From Methylorubrum extorquens (GTDB lineage Bacteria; Pseudomonadota; Alphaproteobacteria; Rhizobiales; Beijerinckiaceae), in assembly GCA_019695455.1 (NCBI GenBank), contig JAEUAC010000045.1, forward strand, positions 1 through 11,900: 11,900 nucleotides of DNA. Direction: 5' to 3'. The notes under the pieces were generated by a model. It did no database searches, was not told where the DNA came from, and saw only the letters and a list, made by a program, of their open reading frames with translations. The position numbers were made by a program, and so were the translations under genes. Every line of letters begins with the position of its first letter. Positions within the stretch are counted from its first letter, which is position 1. This document shows, one piece after another, positions 1-6,002 of this stretch.

Positions 1-1
1 C

Positions 2-274
2 CGAGCGCGCGAGCGGCTCGAGACGGAGGCTCGATACGACGTCTACCTGGATCGGCAGGCGCGCGACGCGGCTGCACTCCGACGGGACGAGGGTCACGGC
101 TTGCCCGCCGATCTCGACTATGCGGGCCTGGGCGGCCTCTCGGCCGAGTTGCGCAGCAAGCTCGGACAGGTGCGTCCTACCACCCTGGGGCAGGCGGCCC
201 GGATCGAGGGAATCACGCCGGCCGCGCTGACGCTGCTCGCCGCCCATACGGCCCGACGCGCCGATGCCGCCTGA
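2..274 (+). CDS. mnmG: tRNA uridine-5-carboxymethylaminomethyl modification enzyme MnmG (GidA), C-terminal fragment
   Basis: Only the last 90 codons are present; the first complete codon starts at base 2 and the TGA is at 272-274. MnmG is the FAD-dependent partner of MnmE and installs the 5-carboxymethylaminomethyl group on wobble U34 of certain tRNAs. The visible part is the C-terminal helical domain, which in the family contacts MnmE. It shows the typical end pattern: a DYAGLGGLSAELRSKL stretch, then RPTTLGQAARIEGITPAAL and a final LLAAHTARR helix. The FAD-binding part lies upstream of the window. Its last 11 bases overlap the start of rsmG, the usual gidA-gidB arrangement, which implies co-transcription. 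The identification rests on the conserved C-terminal motif plus the rsmG-parA-parB order, and is firm despite the truncation. Confidence 0.9.
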   Translation, partial: RARERLETEARYDVYLDRQARDAAALRRDEGHGLPADLDYAGLGGLSAELRSKLGQVRPTTLGQAARIEGITPAALTLLAAHTARRADAA

Positions 275-917
275 CCGGGAGGCGGGCCGGGCGGAGGTCC
301 TGGCGGCGGTTTCACGTGAAACGGCCGAACGCCTCGACATCCTCGTCGCGGAGCTCAAACGCTGGCAGGCGATCCGCAACCTCGTCGCCAAGAGCACCCT
401 CCCCGTCCTCTGGACCCGGCATATCGCCGACTCGCTGCAGGTCGCCACGCTCGGCGGCGACGGAGCGAGCTGGATCGACGTCGGCAGCGGCGGGGGATTT
501 CCGGGGCTCGTCGTCGCGGCGGCGCGTCCGGACCTCGCCCTCCACCTCGTCGAAAGCGACGCGCGCAAATGCGCCTTCCTGCGCCATGCGGCGCGTGCCG
601 CCGGGCTCGCCGTGCGCGTGCACGAGGGTCGCGCCGATGCCGTCCTGCCCGGGCTCGACCGCGCGGACACCCTGTCCGCCAGAGCGGTGGCGGAGCTGAG
701 CGACCTGCTCGCGATGGGCGAATCCATGTTGATGAAGGGTGCCGTCGGCCTCTTTCCCAAGGGACGCGGCTACGCCGCCGAATTGACGCGCGCCGAGCAA
801 GGGTGGAGATTCACGGCCGACGTCCTGCCGAGTCGGACCGACCCGGAGGCGCGCATCCTGCGCATCCGCGACTTCGCCGGACGACGGATCCCTCCCTTGC
901 CGGCCAGCCCCACGTGA
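264..917 (+). CDS. rsmG: 16S rRNA (guanine-527-N7)-methyltransferase RsmG (GidB)
   Basis: A protein of 217 aa, normal length for RsmG, which methylates N7 of G527 in 16S rRNA using S-adenosylmethionine. Visible signatures are an N-terminal helix VSRETAERLD (residues 16-25), RHIADS at 52-57 (the family's H-x-x-DS element), and the SAM-binding glycine loop IDVGSGGGFPGL at 71-82. These are followed by LVESDARKCAFLR, the acidic loop that normally contacts the cofactor ribose. SARAVAEL further on is the family's late substrate-side motif. The ATG at 264 overlaps the mnmG stop by 11 nt, and the stop TGA at 915-917 overlaps the parA GTG. A parS-like palindrome is written into codons 16-20. The N-terminal VSRET string therefore serves both as protein and as a DNA site. 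Confidence 0.95.
   Translation: MPPDREAGRAEVLAAVSRETAERLDILVAELKRWQAIRNLVAKSTLPVLWTRHIADSLQVATLGGDGASWIDVGSGGGFPGLVVAAARPDLALHLVESDARKCAFLRHAARAAGLAVRVHEGRADAVLPGLDRADTLSARAVAELSDLLAMGESMLMKGAVGLFPKGRGYAAELTRAEQGWRFTADVLPSRTDPEARILRIRDFAGRRIPPLPASPT
309..322. promoter_or_regulatory. parS: parS centromere site inside rsmG
   Basis: The sequence GTTTCACGTGAAAC is a perfect 14-bp palindrome and equals the inner 14 bases of the widely conserved bacterial chromosomal parS (TGTTTCACGTGAAACA). Only the outermost pair differs, G and G at 308 and 323 instead of T and A. It lies about 590 bp before parA and 1.4 kb before parB, where ParB would load and spread as a CTP-dependent clamp. It is AT-richer than its surroundings, and a 14-bp perfect palindrome of this exact sequence is very unlikely by chance. 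No second copy was seen in this window. Confidence 0.9.
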
Positions 918-1750
918 GCATCCTGACCCTGACATCGAGCCCTGGCCAGCCCCGAGTCCTCGCCCTCGCCAACCAGAAGGGCGGGGTCGGGAAGACCACG
1001 ACGGCCATCAACCTCGGCACAGCCCTCGCCGCGATCGGCGAGCGCGTCCTGGTGATCGACCTCGATCCGCAGGGAAACGCCTCGACGGGGCTCGGGATCG
1101 ACAAGAAGCGGCGGGCCCGCTCGACCTACCACGTGCTGACGGGCGAGACGGACCTCCGCAGCGTCGTCCAGGAGACGGCGGTGCCCGGGCTCGCCGTGGC
1201 GCCGTCGACGATGGACCTGCTCGGGATCGAGCTCGAGATCGCGAAGGAGCGCGACCGCACCCACCGCCTCCGGCGGGCCGTGGCCGAGATGGCGCATGCG
1301 GAAGGGCAGGGTGCGCCGACCTATGTGCTGATCGACTGCCCCCCTTCCCTCAATCTTCTGACGATCAACGCGCTCGCGGCCGCCGACGCGGTCCTCGTGC
1401 CGCTGCAATGCGAGTTCTTCGCCCTCGAAGGGTTGAGCCAGCTCATCAAGACCGTCGAGCAGGTCCGCAACAGCCTGAACCCGAAGCTCTCGATCCACGG
1501 CATCGTCCTGACGATGTTCGATCCGCGCAACAACCTCGCCAACCAGGTCGTGGCGGACGTGCGGGCCTATATGGGGGCGAAAGTCTACGACACCGTCATC
1601 CCGCGGAACGTGCGGGTGTCCGAGGCACCGTCGCACGGCAAGCCCGTGCTCCTCTACGACCTGCGGTGCGCCGGCTCGCAGGCTTACCTGCGGCTCGCCT
1701 CCGAGGTGATCCAGCGCGAGCGGACCCTTCAGGCCGCCGCGGCCGCTTGA
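914..1750 (+). CDS. parA: Chromosome-partitioning ATPase ParA (Soj family)
   Basis: A protein of 278 aa from GTG 914, which overlaps the rsmG stop as GTGA. The open frame continues upstream, but this start puts the P-loop near residue 22, as usual for chromosomal ParA, and leaves no long overlap. The deviant Walker A is KGGVGKTT (residues 22-29) with the signature lysine K22. Walker A' is DLDPQGN (49-55) and Walker B lies around VLIDCPPSL. The protein forms ATP-dependent dimers that bind DNA nonspecifically; ParB-parS complexes stimulate hydrolysis and follow the retreating ParA gradient. The tail (VSEAPSHGKP, YLRLASEVIQRE) matches chromosomal Soj/ParA rather than plasmid types, which carry an N-terminal HTH that is missing here. 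parB follows after 13 nt. Confidence 0.96.
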   Translation: MSILTLTSSPGQPRVLALANQKGGVGKTTTAINLGTALAAIGERVLVIDLDPQGNASTGLGIDKKRRARSTYHVLTGETDLRSVVQETAVPGLAVAPSTMDLLGIELEIAKERDRTHRLRRAVAEMAHAEGQGAPTYVLIDCPPSLNLLTINALAAADAVLVPLQCEFFALEGLSQLIKTVEQVRNSLNPKLSIHGIVLTMFDPRNNLANQVVADVRAYMGAKVYDTVIPRNVRVSEAPSHGKPVLLYDLRCAGSQAYLRLASEVIQRERTLQAAAAA

Positions 1751-1763
1751 TCCGGAGATCCAG

Positions 1764-2663
1764 ATGACCATGGCGGAAGAACAGGTCCGATCGCGACTGG
1801 GTCGCGGGCTCGCGGCGCTGCTGGGCGAGGCCGACGAGGAGCCGGTCGTCGAACGGATCCGGGGAGGGCGGCGCGTCCCGATCGAGTTCCTGCGCCGCAA
1901 CCCGCGCAATCCCCGCACGACCTTCCCGGAGACGGAGCTGGACGACCTCGCCGCCTCCATCAAGGAACGCGGGATCATCCAGCCCATCGTGGTACGGCCG
2001 CTGCCGAGCCTGCCGGACGCCTACGAGATCATCGCGGGCGAGCGGCGCTGGAGGGCCGCCCAGCGGGCCGGCTTGCACGACGTGCCGGTCGTCATCATCG
2101 ATGCCGACGACAAGACGGCGCTCGAGCTTGACATCATCGAGAACGTGCAGCGGGCCGACCTGAACGTGCTCGACGAGGCGGCCGGCTACGAGAAGCTGGT
2201 CGCGGATTACGGCTACAGCCACGGCGACCTCGGCACCGTCCTCGGCAAGAGCCGCAGCCACGTCGCCAACACGTTGCGGCTCCTGAAGCTGCCGACCTCG
2301 GTCCGCGACATCGTGGCGCGTGGCGACATCACGGCCGGCCACGCCCGCGCCCTGCTGTCGGTCCGCAACCCGGAAGCGGTCGCCCGCATGATCACCGAGC
2401 GGGGGCTGAACGTCCGGGACGTCGAGCGGATCGCGCGTACGGAGAACGAGGACAAGCCGGAGGCGCCGCGGCGCAAGCCGCGCGAGCCGGATGCCGACAC
2501 CCGCGCTCTCGAGGTCGCCCTCGAGGAGGTGCTGGGCCTGGTCGTCCGCATCGAGCACAAGGGCGCCTCGGGCGAGCTGCGCATCCGGTATCGGTCGCTC
2601 GACCAGCTGGACGGCCTCTGCCGTCGCCTGCGCGTCCCGGAGATCCAGCCCAAGACGACCTAG
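1764..2663 (+). CDS. parB: Chromosome-partitioning protein ParB (Spo0J family, CTP-dependent clamp)
   Basis: A protein of 299 aa. A GGAG at 1754-1757 lies 6 nt before ATG 1764, favouring this over the in-frame ATG at 1770. The domains are in canonical order. First is a short basic N-terminal peptide, SRLGRGLAALLGE (10-22), the ParA-activating segment. Next is the ParB/Srx CTP-binding domain, with NPRNPR (46-51), GERRWRAA (92-99) and ENVQR (126-130). Then come a helix-turn-helix region around 150-176 (GTVLGKSRSHVANTLRLLKLP) that reads parS, a charged flexible linker rich in E, K, R and P, and a C-terminal dimerisation domain ending QLDGLCRRL. The GERRxR and ENxQR boxes mark it as an active CTPase type. 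Its binding site lies within rsmG upstream. The TAG stop is at 2661-2663, and no obvious intrinsic terminator follows. Confidence 0.96.
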   Translation: MTMAEEQVRSRLGRGLAALLGEADEEPVVERIRGGRRVPIEFLRRNPRNPRTTFPETELDDLAASIKERGIIQPIVVRPLPSLPDAYEIIAGERRWRAAQRAGLHDVPVVIIDADDKTALELDIIENVQRADLNVLDEAAGYEKLVADYGYSHGDLGTVLGKSRSHVANTLRLLKLPTSVRDIVARGDITAGHARALLSVRNPEAVARMITERGLNVRDVERIARTENEDKPEAPRRKPREPDADTRALEVALEEVLGLVVRIEHKGASGELRIRYRSLDQLDGLCRRLRVPEIQPKTT

Positions 2664-2670
2664 TCGGGCT

Positions 2671-2726
2671 CTGTATTCTGGAAGTATTCTAGGTCGGAAC
2701 TAGCAGGCTGACGGGTCCGAATACAG
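2671..2726. repeat. 8-bp inverted repeat and 7-bp direct repeat in the parB-exbB gap
   Basis: CTGTATTC (2671-2678) and its exact reverse complement GAATACAG (2719-2726) flank a 40-nt centre. Within it GTATTCT occurs twice, at 2673-2679 and 2684-2690, an 11-bp period (about one helical turn). These AT-richer words stand out in the GC-rich surroundings. They could be cooperative operator half-sites or a weak stem after parB. No T-tract follows, so a terminator role is unconvincing. Confidence 0.4.
2678..2692. promoter_or_regulatory. Imperfect palindrome upstream of exbB, possible iron-responsive operator
   Basis: CTGGAAGTATTCTAG reads as CTGGAA-N3-TTCTAG, an inverted repeat with one mismatch per arm (the ideal would be CTAGAA-N3-TTCTAG). 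The form resembles the TAGAA...TTCTA arms reported for iron-control elements bound by Irr in alphaproteobacteria, and exbB-exbD-tonB operons are often iron-regulated there. The match is by eye and the flanking bases are not the ideal ones. It could also belong to the overlapping GTATTCT repeat. It lies 142 bp before the exbB ATG. Confidence 0.4.
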
Positions 2727-2757
2727 GATCCGCGCGGTCCGGACAGCCGGCGGATAC

Positions 2758-2786
2758 TTGAACCGGATCGGCATCTGCGGTTTAAG
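2758..2786 (+). promoter_or_regulatory. Candidate sigma-70-type promoter for exbB-exbD-tonB
   Basis: TTGAAC (2758-2763) and TTTAAG (2781-2786) are separated by 17 bp. Each matches the -35/-10 consensus at 4 of 6 positions. Transcription would start near 2793, giving a leader of about 40 nt that includes the inverted repeat over the ribosome binding site. Alphaproteobacterial promoters are poorly predicted by eye, so this is tentative. Confidence 0.35.
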
Positions 2787-2812
2787 TCGGCGAAGCCGGA
2801 CACGCGACGTCC

Positions 2813-2828
2813 GTTCCGGCACCGGAAC
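2813..2828 (+). promoter_or_regulatory. Perfect inverted repeat covering the exbB ribosome binding site
   Basis: GTTCCGG-CA-CCGGAAC is a perfect 7-bp inverted repeat (2813-2819 / 2822-2828). Its right arm contains GGAA (2824-2827), the likely Shine-Dalgarno, 6 nt before the ATG at 2834. In mRNA it can fold as GTTCCG/CGGAAC with a 4-nt loop and hide the ribosome binding site. In DNA it could equally be an operator. The structure is directly visible; its function is inferred. Confidence 0.5.
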
Positions 2829-2833
2829 CGCGC

Positions 2834-3784
2834 ATGAGCCTCCGCTCGACGGTCCGCGGCCTGGCATCGCCCGGCCGCCGGATCCTTCAGATTATAGTCC
2901 TAACCGGACTGTGTGGCGCAGCCCAGGCTCAGGGGCTCGCGCCATCTCCGGCACCGACGCAGGCGCCCGCCGTCGCCGCTCCGGCCACCGGGACGGCGCC
3001 GGCATCGCCCGCGGCGCCCGCGGCGACCCCGTCGACCTCGCTCGATGCTCCGGCCACTCCGACCCGAGCCACGATCGGCCCCGCGCCGACCGTGGTGCTG
3101 CCGCACAACCTGTCCCCCTGGGGCATGTTCATGGGCGCCGACATCGTCGTGAAGGCCGTGATGGTCGGGCTGGCCTTCGCGTCCGTCGTCACCTGGACGG
3201 TCTGGCTCGCGAAGAGCCTGGAGCTCCTGGCCGCCACCCGCAGCGGCCGCCGGCTCATCCGGCAGGTCGACGCGTCGCCGTCGCTGGCCCACGCGGTCGG
3301 CGAGGTCGAGGGGGCACGCTCGCCGATCGGCCGGATGGTCACGGCGGCCGTGCAGGAGGCCGAGCTCTCCGCCGGCCTCGGCAAGGAGGGCCTGAAGGAG
3401 CGCGCGACCTCCCGCCTGGACCGGATCGAGGTCGCGGCGATCCGCTCGGCCACGCGCGGCACCGGCCTGCTGGCCACCATCGGGTCCACGGCGCCCTTCG
3501 TCGGGCTGTTCGGCACCGTCTGGGGCATCATGAACGCCTTCATCGGCATCTCGAAGGCGCAGACGACCAACCTCGCCATCGTGGCGCCCGGCATCGCGGA
3601 GGCGCTGCTCGCGACCGCGATCGGGCTCGTCGCGGCCATTCCGGCGGTCGTGATCTACAACCTGTTCGCCCGCTGGATCGCCGGCTACCGGGCGATGCTC
3701 GGCGACGGCTCCGCGCTCGTCCTGCGGCACCTGTCGCGGGATCTCGATCGGGCCGGCCGGCCCAAGCTGATGGCCGCGGAGTAG
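2834..3784 (+). CDS. exbB: TonB-system energiser ExbB, long form with signal peptide
   Basis: A protein of 316 aa, clearly longer than the roughly 240-aa E. coli ExbB. Residues 1-32 look like a signal peptide: basic start, hydrophobic core IIVLTGLCG, cleavage at AQA-QG. Residues 35-90 form a Pro/Ala/Thr-rich periplasmic linker, as in the long ExbB class. The MotA/TolQ/ExbB channel domain follows, with TM1 about 104-124, a cytoplasmic loop 127-208, TM2 about 211-239 including GLFGTVWG (224-231), and TM3 about 247-275 including APGIAEALLATAIGL. T228 and T261 sit where the pore-lining threonines of ExbB normally lie. It forms the proton channel that, with ExbD, powers TonB. exbD starts 4 nt downstream. 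The signal-peptide codons ATT-ATA-GTC-CTA (2891-2902) include two codons rare for this genome. Confidence 0.93.
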   Translation: MSLRSTVRGLASPGRRILQIIVLTGLCGAAQAQGLAPSPAPTQAPAVAAPATGTAPASPAAPAATPSTSLDAPATPTRATIGPAPTVVLPHNLSPWGMFMGADIVVKAVMVGLAFASVVTWTVWLAKSLELLAATRSGRRLIRQVDASPSLAHAVGEVEGARSPIGRMVTAAVQEAELSAGLGKEGLKERATSRLDRIEVAAIRSATRGTGLLATIGSTAPFVGLFGTVWGIMNAFIGISKAQTTNLAIVAPGIAEALLATAIGLVAAIPAVVIYNLFARWIAGYRAMLGDGSALVLRHLSRDLDRAGRPKLMAAE

Positions 3785-3788
3785 GGCC

Positions 3789-4217
3789 TTGGCCGCGAAG
3801 CTCGGTCCCGACGGCGACGACCTGTCGGAGAACCACGAGATCAACGTGACGCCGTTCATCGACGTCATGCTCGTCCTCCTCATCATCTTCATGGTGGCGG
3901 CGCCGCTGGCGACGGTCGACGTGCCCGTGGATCTCCCGGCCTCGACGGCGCAGCCGCAGCCGCGCCCGGACAAGCCGCTCTTCCTGACCGTAAAGTCCGA
4001 CCTGACGCTCGACCTCGGCGAGCAGCCGGTGCCGCGGGACGCGCTCGCCTCGGCGCTCGACGGCGTCACGAACGGCGACCACGAGCAGCGCGTGTTCCTG
4101 CGGGCCGACAAGGCCGTGAGCTACGGCGACCTCATGGACGTCATGAACGCCCTTCGGAACGCGGGCTACCTGAAGGTGGCGCTCGTCGGGCTGGACGGCG
4201 CGCCGGCCGCCCGATGA
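3789..4217 (+). CDS. exbD: Biopolymer transport protein ExbD
   Basis: A protein of 142 aa starting at TTG 3789. GGAG (3778-3781), inside the exbB end, lies 7 nt upstream, and no alternative start precedes the membrane segment. The motif INVTPFIDVMLVLLIIFM (18-35) is the family hallmark. Asp25 falls at the same residue number as the essential proton-carrying Asp25 of E. coli ExbD. One TM (about 24-43) is followed by a periplasmic domain ending YGDLMDVMNALRNAGYLKVALVG, typical of ExbD/TolR. It pairs with ExbB as a stator-type proton channel. The four bases ATGA (4214-4217) hold both its stop and the tonB start, so translation is probably coupled. TolR is the main alternative; the exbB and tonB neighbours favour ExbD. 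Confidence 0.94.
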   Translation: MAAKLGPDGDDLSENHEINVTPFIDVMLVLLIIFMVAAPLATVDVPVDLPASTAQPQPRPDKPLFLTVKSDLTLDLGEQPVPRDALASALDGVTNGDHEQRVFLRADKAVSYGDLMDVMNALRNAGYLKVALVGLDGAPAAR

Positions 4218-5089
4218 CGTCGCTCGCGCTCGGTCCCGCCGACATGGACGGCCGCGAGACGGCACGCTGGACGGCGTCCTTCGCGCTCGTGCTCGGCCTG
4301 CACGCGGCCGCGATCGCGGGCGTCATGGCCTACAAGACCGTCGTGTCCGAATCCGGCGAGGCGCTGCCGGCCGTGATGATCGACATGGCCCCGCCACCGG
4401 CCGCGCCGACCGCTGCGCCGTCGGATGCCGCCCCGAGCGAGGCGGTGCCCGAGGCGACGCTCCCCGATCCGGTGGTCGACGCTCCGCCGGACGTGCCGGA
4501 ACCCGAGATCGCTCCGCTCCGGCCGGCCGTGCTGGCCGAGATGCCGCCGCTTGAGCCGGTGCCCGACATCCCGGAGGATCCCCGGCTGCAGCCGCCGCCC
4601 GTGGTCCAGGAGAAGGCCGCCGTGGCGCTGCCTCCGCCGGTGCGGCAGGCGGCTCCGCCGCCGCCGAAGCCCGTCGTCGAGAAGCCGGTCAGGAAGCCGC
4701 CGAAGCCCGTCCAGGCCCGGCGGGATCCCGAGCGCCGCGAGGCGCGTCGCCCGCCCTCGGCCGAAGCGGGAGCCCAGACCACCGCCTCCATCCCGAGCCA
4801 GTCCAGCGGGTCGTCCGCGGCCAGCAAATCGTCCTGGCAGGGCGCCATCGTGGCGGCCCTGAACCGGGCCAAGCGGCCGCAGGCGGAATCGGGCCTCGCC
4901 TCCGTCCGGTTCTCCGTCGATCGCGGCGGCCGCATCCTGTCGGCGTCGCTCGCCGGCTCGGCCGGCTCCGCGATGCTCGACGGCGAGGCCGTCGGCCTCG
5001 TCCGGCGGGCGTCCATCCCGGCCGCGCCGGGCGACGTGCCCGGCTCCACCTTCACGTTCACGGTCCCGATCCGCTTCACGTCTCGCTGA
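4214..5089 (+). CDS. tonB: TonB family energy-transducing protein
   Basis: A protein of 291 aa. A cytoplasmic stub is followed by a single TM about 20-39 (TASFALVLGLHAAAIAGVMAY). His30 there matches the TM histidine that TonB needs for coupling to ExbB/ExbD. Residues about 50-185 form a long Pro/Ala/Glu spacer that changes from acidic (PEPEIAP, PDIPEDP) to basic (KPPKPVQARR); this polyproline rod spans the periplasm. A Ser-rich hinge (SSGSSAASKSS) leads into the TonB C-terminal domain (about 205-291), with ASVRFSVDRGGRILSASL, LDGEAVGLVRRASIP and terminal FTFTVPIRF. This domain grips the TonB box of outer-membrane receptors. The start overlaps the exbD stop as ATGA. No receptor or siderophore gene lies in the window, so the substrate cannot be named. 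Confidence 0.92.
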   Translation: MTSLALGPADMDGRETARWTASFALVLGLHAAAIAGVMAYKTVVSESGEALPAVMIDMAPPPAAPTAAPSDAAPSEAVPEATLPDPVVDAPPDVPEPEIAPLRPAVLAEMPPLEPVPDIPEDPRLQPPPVVQEKAAVALPPPVRQAAPPPPKPVVEKPVRKPPKPVQARRDPERREARRPPSAEAGAQTTASIPSQSSGSSAASKSSWQGAIVAALNRAKRPQAESGLASVRFSVDRGGRILSASLAGSAGSAMLDGEAVGLVRRASIPAAPGDVPGSTFTFTVPIRFTSR

Positions 5090-5129
5090 GGACGCACGGC
5101 CGGTCGACACGCCGGACGGGAACCCCGAC

Positions 5130-5155
5130 CGCCCGCCCGGCATGATTGGCGGGCG
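5130..5155 (+). terminator. GC-rich hairpin between tonB and the SDR gene
   Basis: CGCCCGCC (5130-5137) and GGCGGGCG (5148-5155) form a perfect 8-bp stem with a 10-nt loop, 41 nt after the tonB stop. No T-tract follows, so it may be a weak terminator, an mRNA 3'-end stabiliser for the exb operon, or a leader structure ahead of the SDR ribosome binding site that begins at 5157. It also swallows the upstream ATG at 5142, which argues against that start. Confidence 0.45.
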
Positions 5156-5168
5156 CGAGGAGATGGGC

Positions 5169-5963
5169 GTGAAGATCGATCTGACGGGTCAGACGGCCCT
5201 GGTCACAGGATCCACGGACGGGATCGGCTACGGCGCCGCCCTGGGGCTTGCGCGGTGCGGAGCCTCGGTCGTGGTGAACGGACGCAACAGCGAGGGCGTC
5301 GAAGCGGCCCTGGCGCGCATGGAGCGGGAGGCGCCGGGCTGCGCGGCGCGCGGCGTGGCGGCGGACGTCTCGACGGCGGAAGGCTGCGACGCCCTGATCC
5401 GGGCCGTGCCGCAGGCGACCATTCTGGTCAACAACGCCGGCATCTACGAGCAGACGCCGTTCTTCGACATCCCGGATGCGGATTGGGAGCGCTTCTTCCA
5501 GACGAACGTCATGTCGGGCGTCAGGCTGTCCCGTCACTACATGCGGGGCATGCTCGACCGGAACTGGGGTCGGGTCGTGTTCCTGTCCTCCGAATCGGGC
5601 ATCAACATCCCGCCGGACATGCTGCACTACGGCTTCACGAAGGCCTCACTCCTGGCGATCTCACGGGGCCTGGCGAAGCTCGCGGCCGGCACGGGCGTCA
5701 CCGTCAACGCGGTCCTGCCGGGGCCGACCATGAGCCGCGGTGTCGAATCCATGCTCCAGGCGGGCGCGGCGGAGGAGGGGACCTCGCTCGACGAGGCAGG
5801 CCGCGCCTTCGTCCGGTCGCATCGCGGCACCTCGATCATCGGCCGGGTCGCCTCCGTGGAGGAGGTCGCGAACATGATCGTCTACGCGTGCTCGCGGGAG
5901 GCCTCGGCCACCACGGGCGCGGCTCTCAGGGTCGAGGGCGGCATCGTCGAGGCGATCACCTGA
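5169..5963 (+). CDS. Short-chain dehydrogenase/reductase (SDR), classical type
   Basis: A protein of 264 aa from GTG 5169. GAGGAG (5157-5162) lies 6 nt before it, while ATG 5163 directly abuts this motif and ATG 5142 sits in a hairpin loop without a ribosome binding site. From GTG the protein begins MKIDLTGQTALVTGSTDGIG, the usual SDR distance to the cofactor loop TGSTDGIG (13-20). NGR (37-39) puts an Arg after the second strand, which usually favours NADP(H). NNAG is at 88-91, and the catalytic tetrad is N113, S141, Y154 and K158 (YGFTK). VLPGPTMSRG follows the active site. It would be a cytosolic NAD(P)-dependent oxidoreductase. The substrate cannot be told from sequence. It is on the same strand as tonB but is probably a separate unit. 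Confidence 0.9.
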   Translation: MKIDLTGQTALVTGSTDGIGYGAALGLARCGASVVVNGRNSEGVEAALARMEREAPGCAARGVAADVSTAEGCDALIRAVPQATILVNNAGIYEQTPFFDIPDADWERFFQTNVMSGVRLSRHYMRGMLDRNWGRVVFLSSESGINIPPDMLHYGFTKASLLAISRGLAKLAAGTGVTVNAVLPGPTMSRGVESMLQAGAAEEGTSLDEAGRAFVRSHRGTSIIGRVASVEEVANMIVYACSREASATTGAALRVEGGIVEAIT

Positions 5964-6002
5964 CGGACGGGCCGGGCGCGGACCCGCCGGGGCCGATCAG
6001 GT
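5958..6002. terminator. Candidate bidirectional terminator between convergent genes
   Basis: The 33-nt gap between two converging stops is GC-rich and folds on itself. The outer arms are ACCTGA (5958-5963) and TCAGGT (5997-6002), which are the last codons and stops of both genes. An inner stem CGGG (5973-5976) / CCCG (5983-5986) has a 6-nt loop and is extended by GG/CC past one bulge. No T-run is present on either strand, so factor-independent termination is uncertain. Confidence 0.35.

Noticed and set aside
569..913. 115-codon N-terminal extension of ParA
   Set aside because: The frame is open only by GC bias and overlaps rsmG. GTG 914 gives a normal ParA N-terminus.
1..2663. Replication origin near mnmG-rsmG-parAB
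   Set aside because: I saw no DnaA-box cluster (TTATNCACA type) and no AT-rich unwinding region. Proximity of parS alone does not show an origin.
2737..2744. GTCCGGAC palindrome in the parB-exbB gap
   Set aside because: Eight-base GC-rich palindromes are expected often by chance at this composition.
2758..3849. 363-codon + frame overlapping exbB
   Set aside because: It is Arg/Gly-rich shadow coding. The overlapping ExbB frame has a signal peptide, three TM segments and family motifs.
5142..5168. ATG 5142 and ATG 5163 as SDR starts
   Set aside because: The first lies in a hairpin loop without a ribosome binding site, and the second abuts GAGGAG with no spacing. GTG 5169 is correctly spaced.
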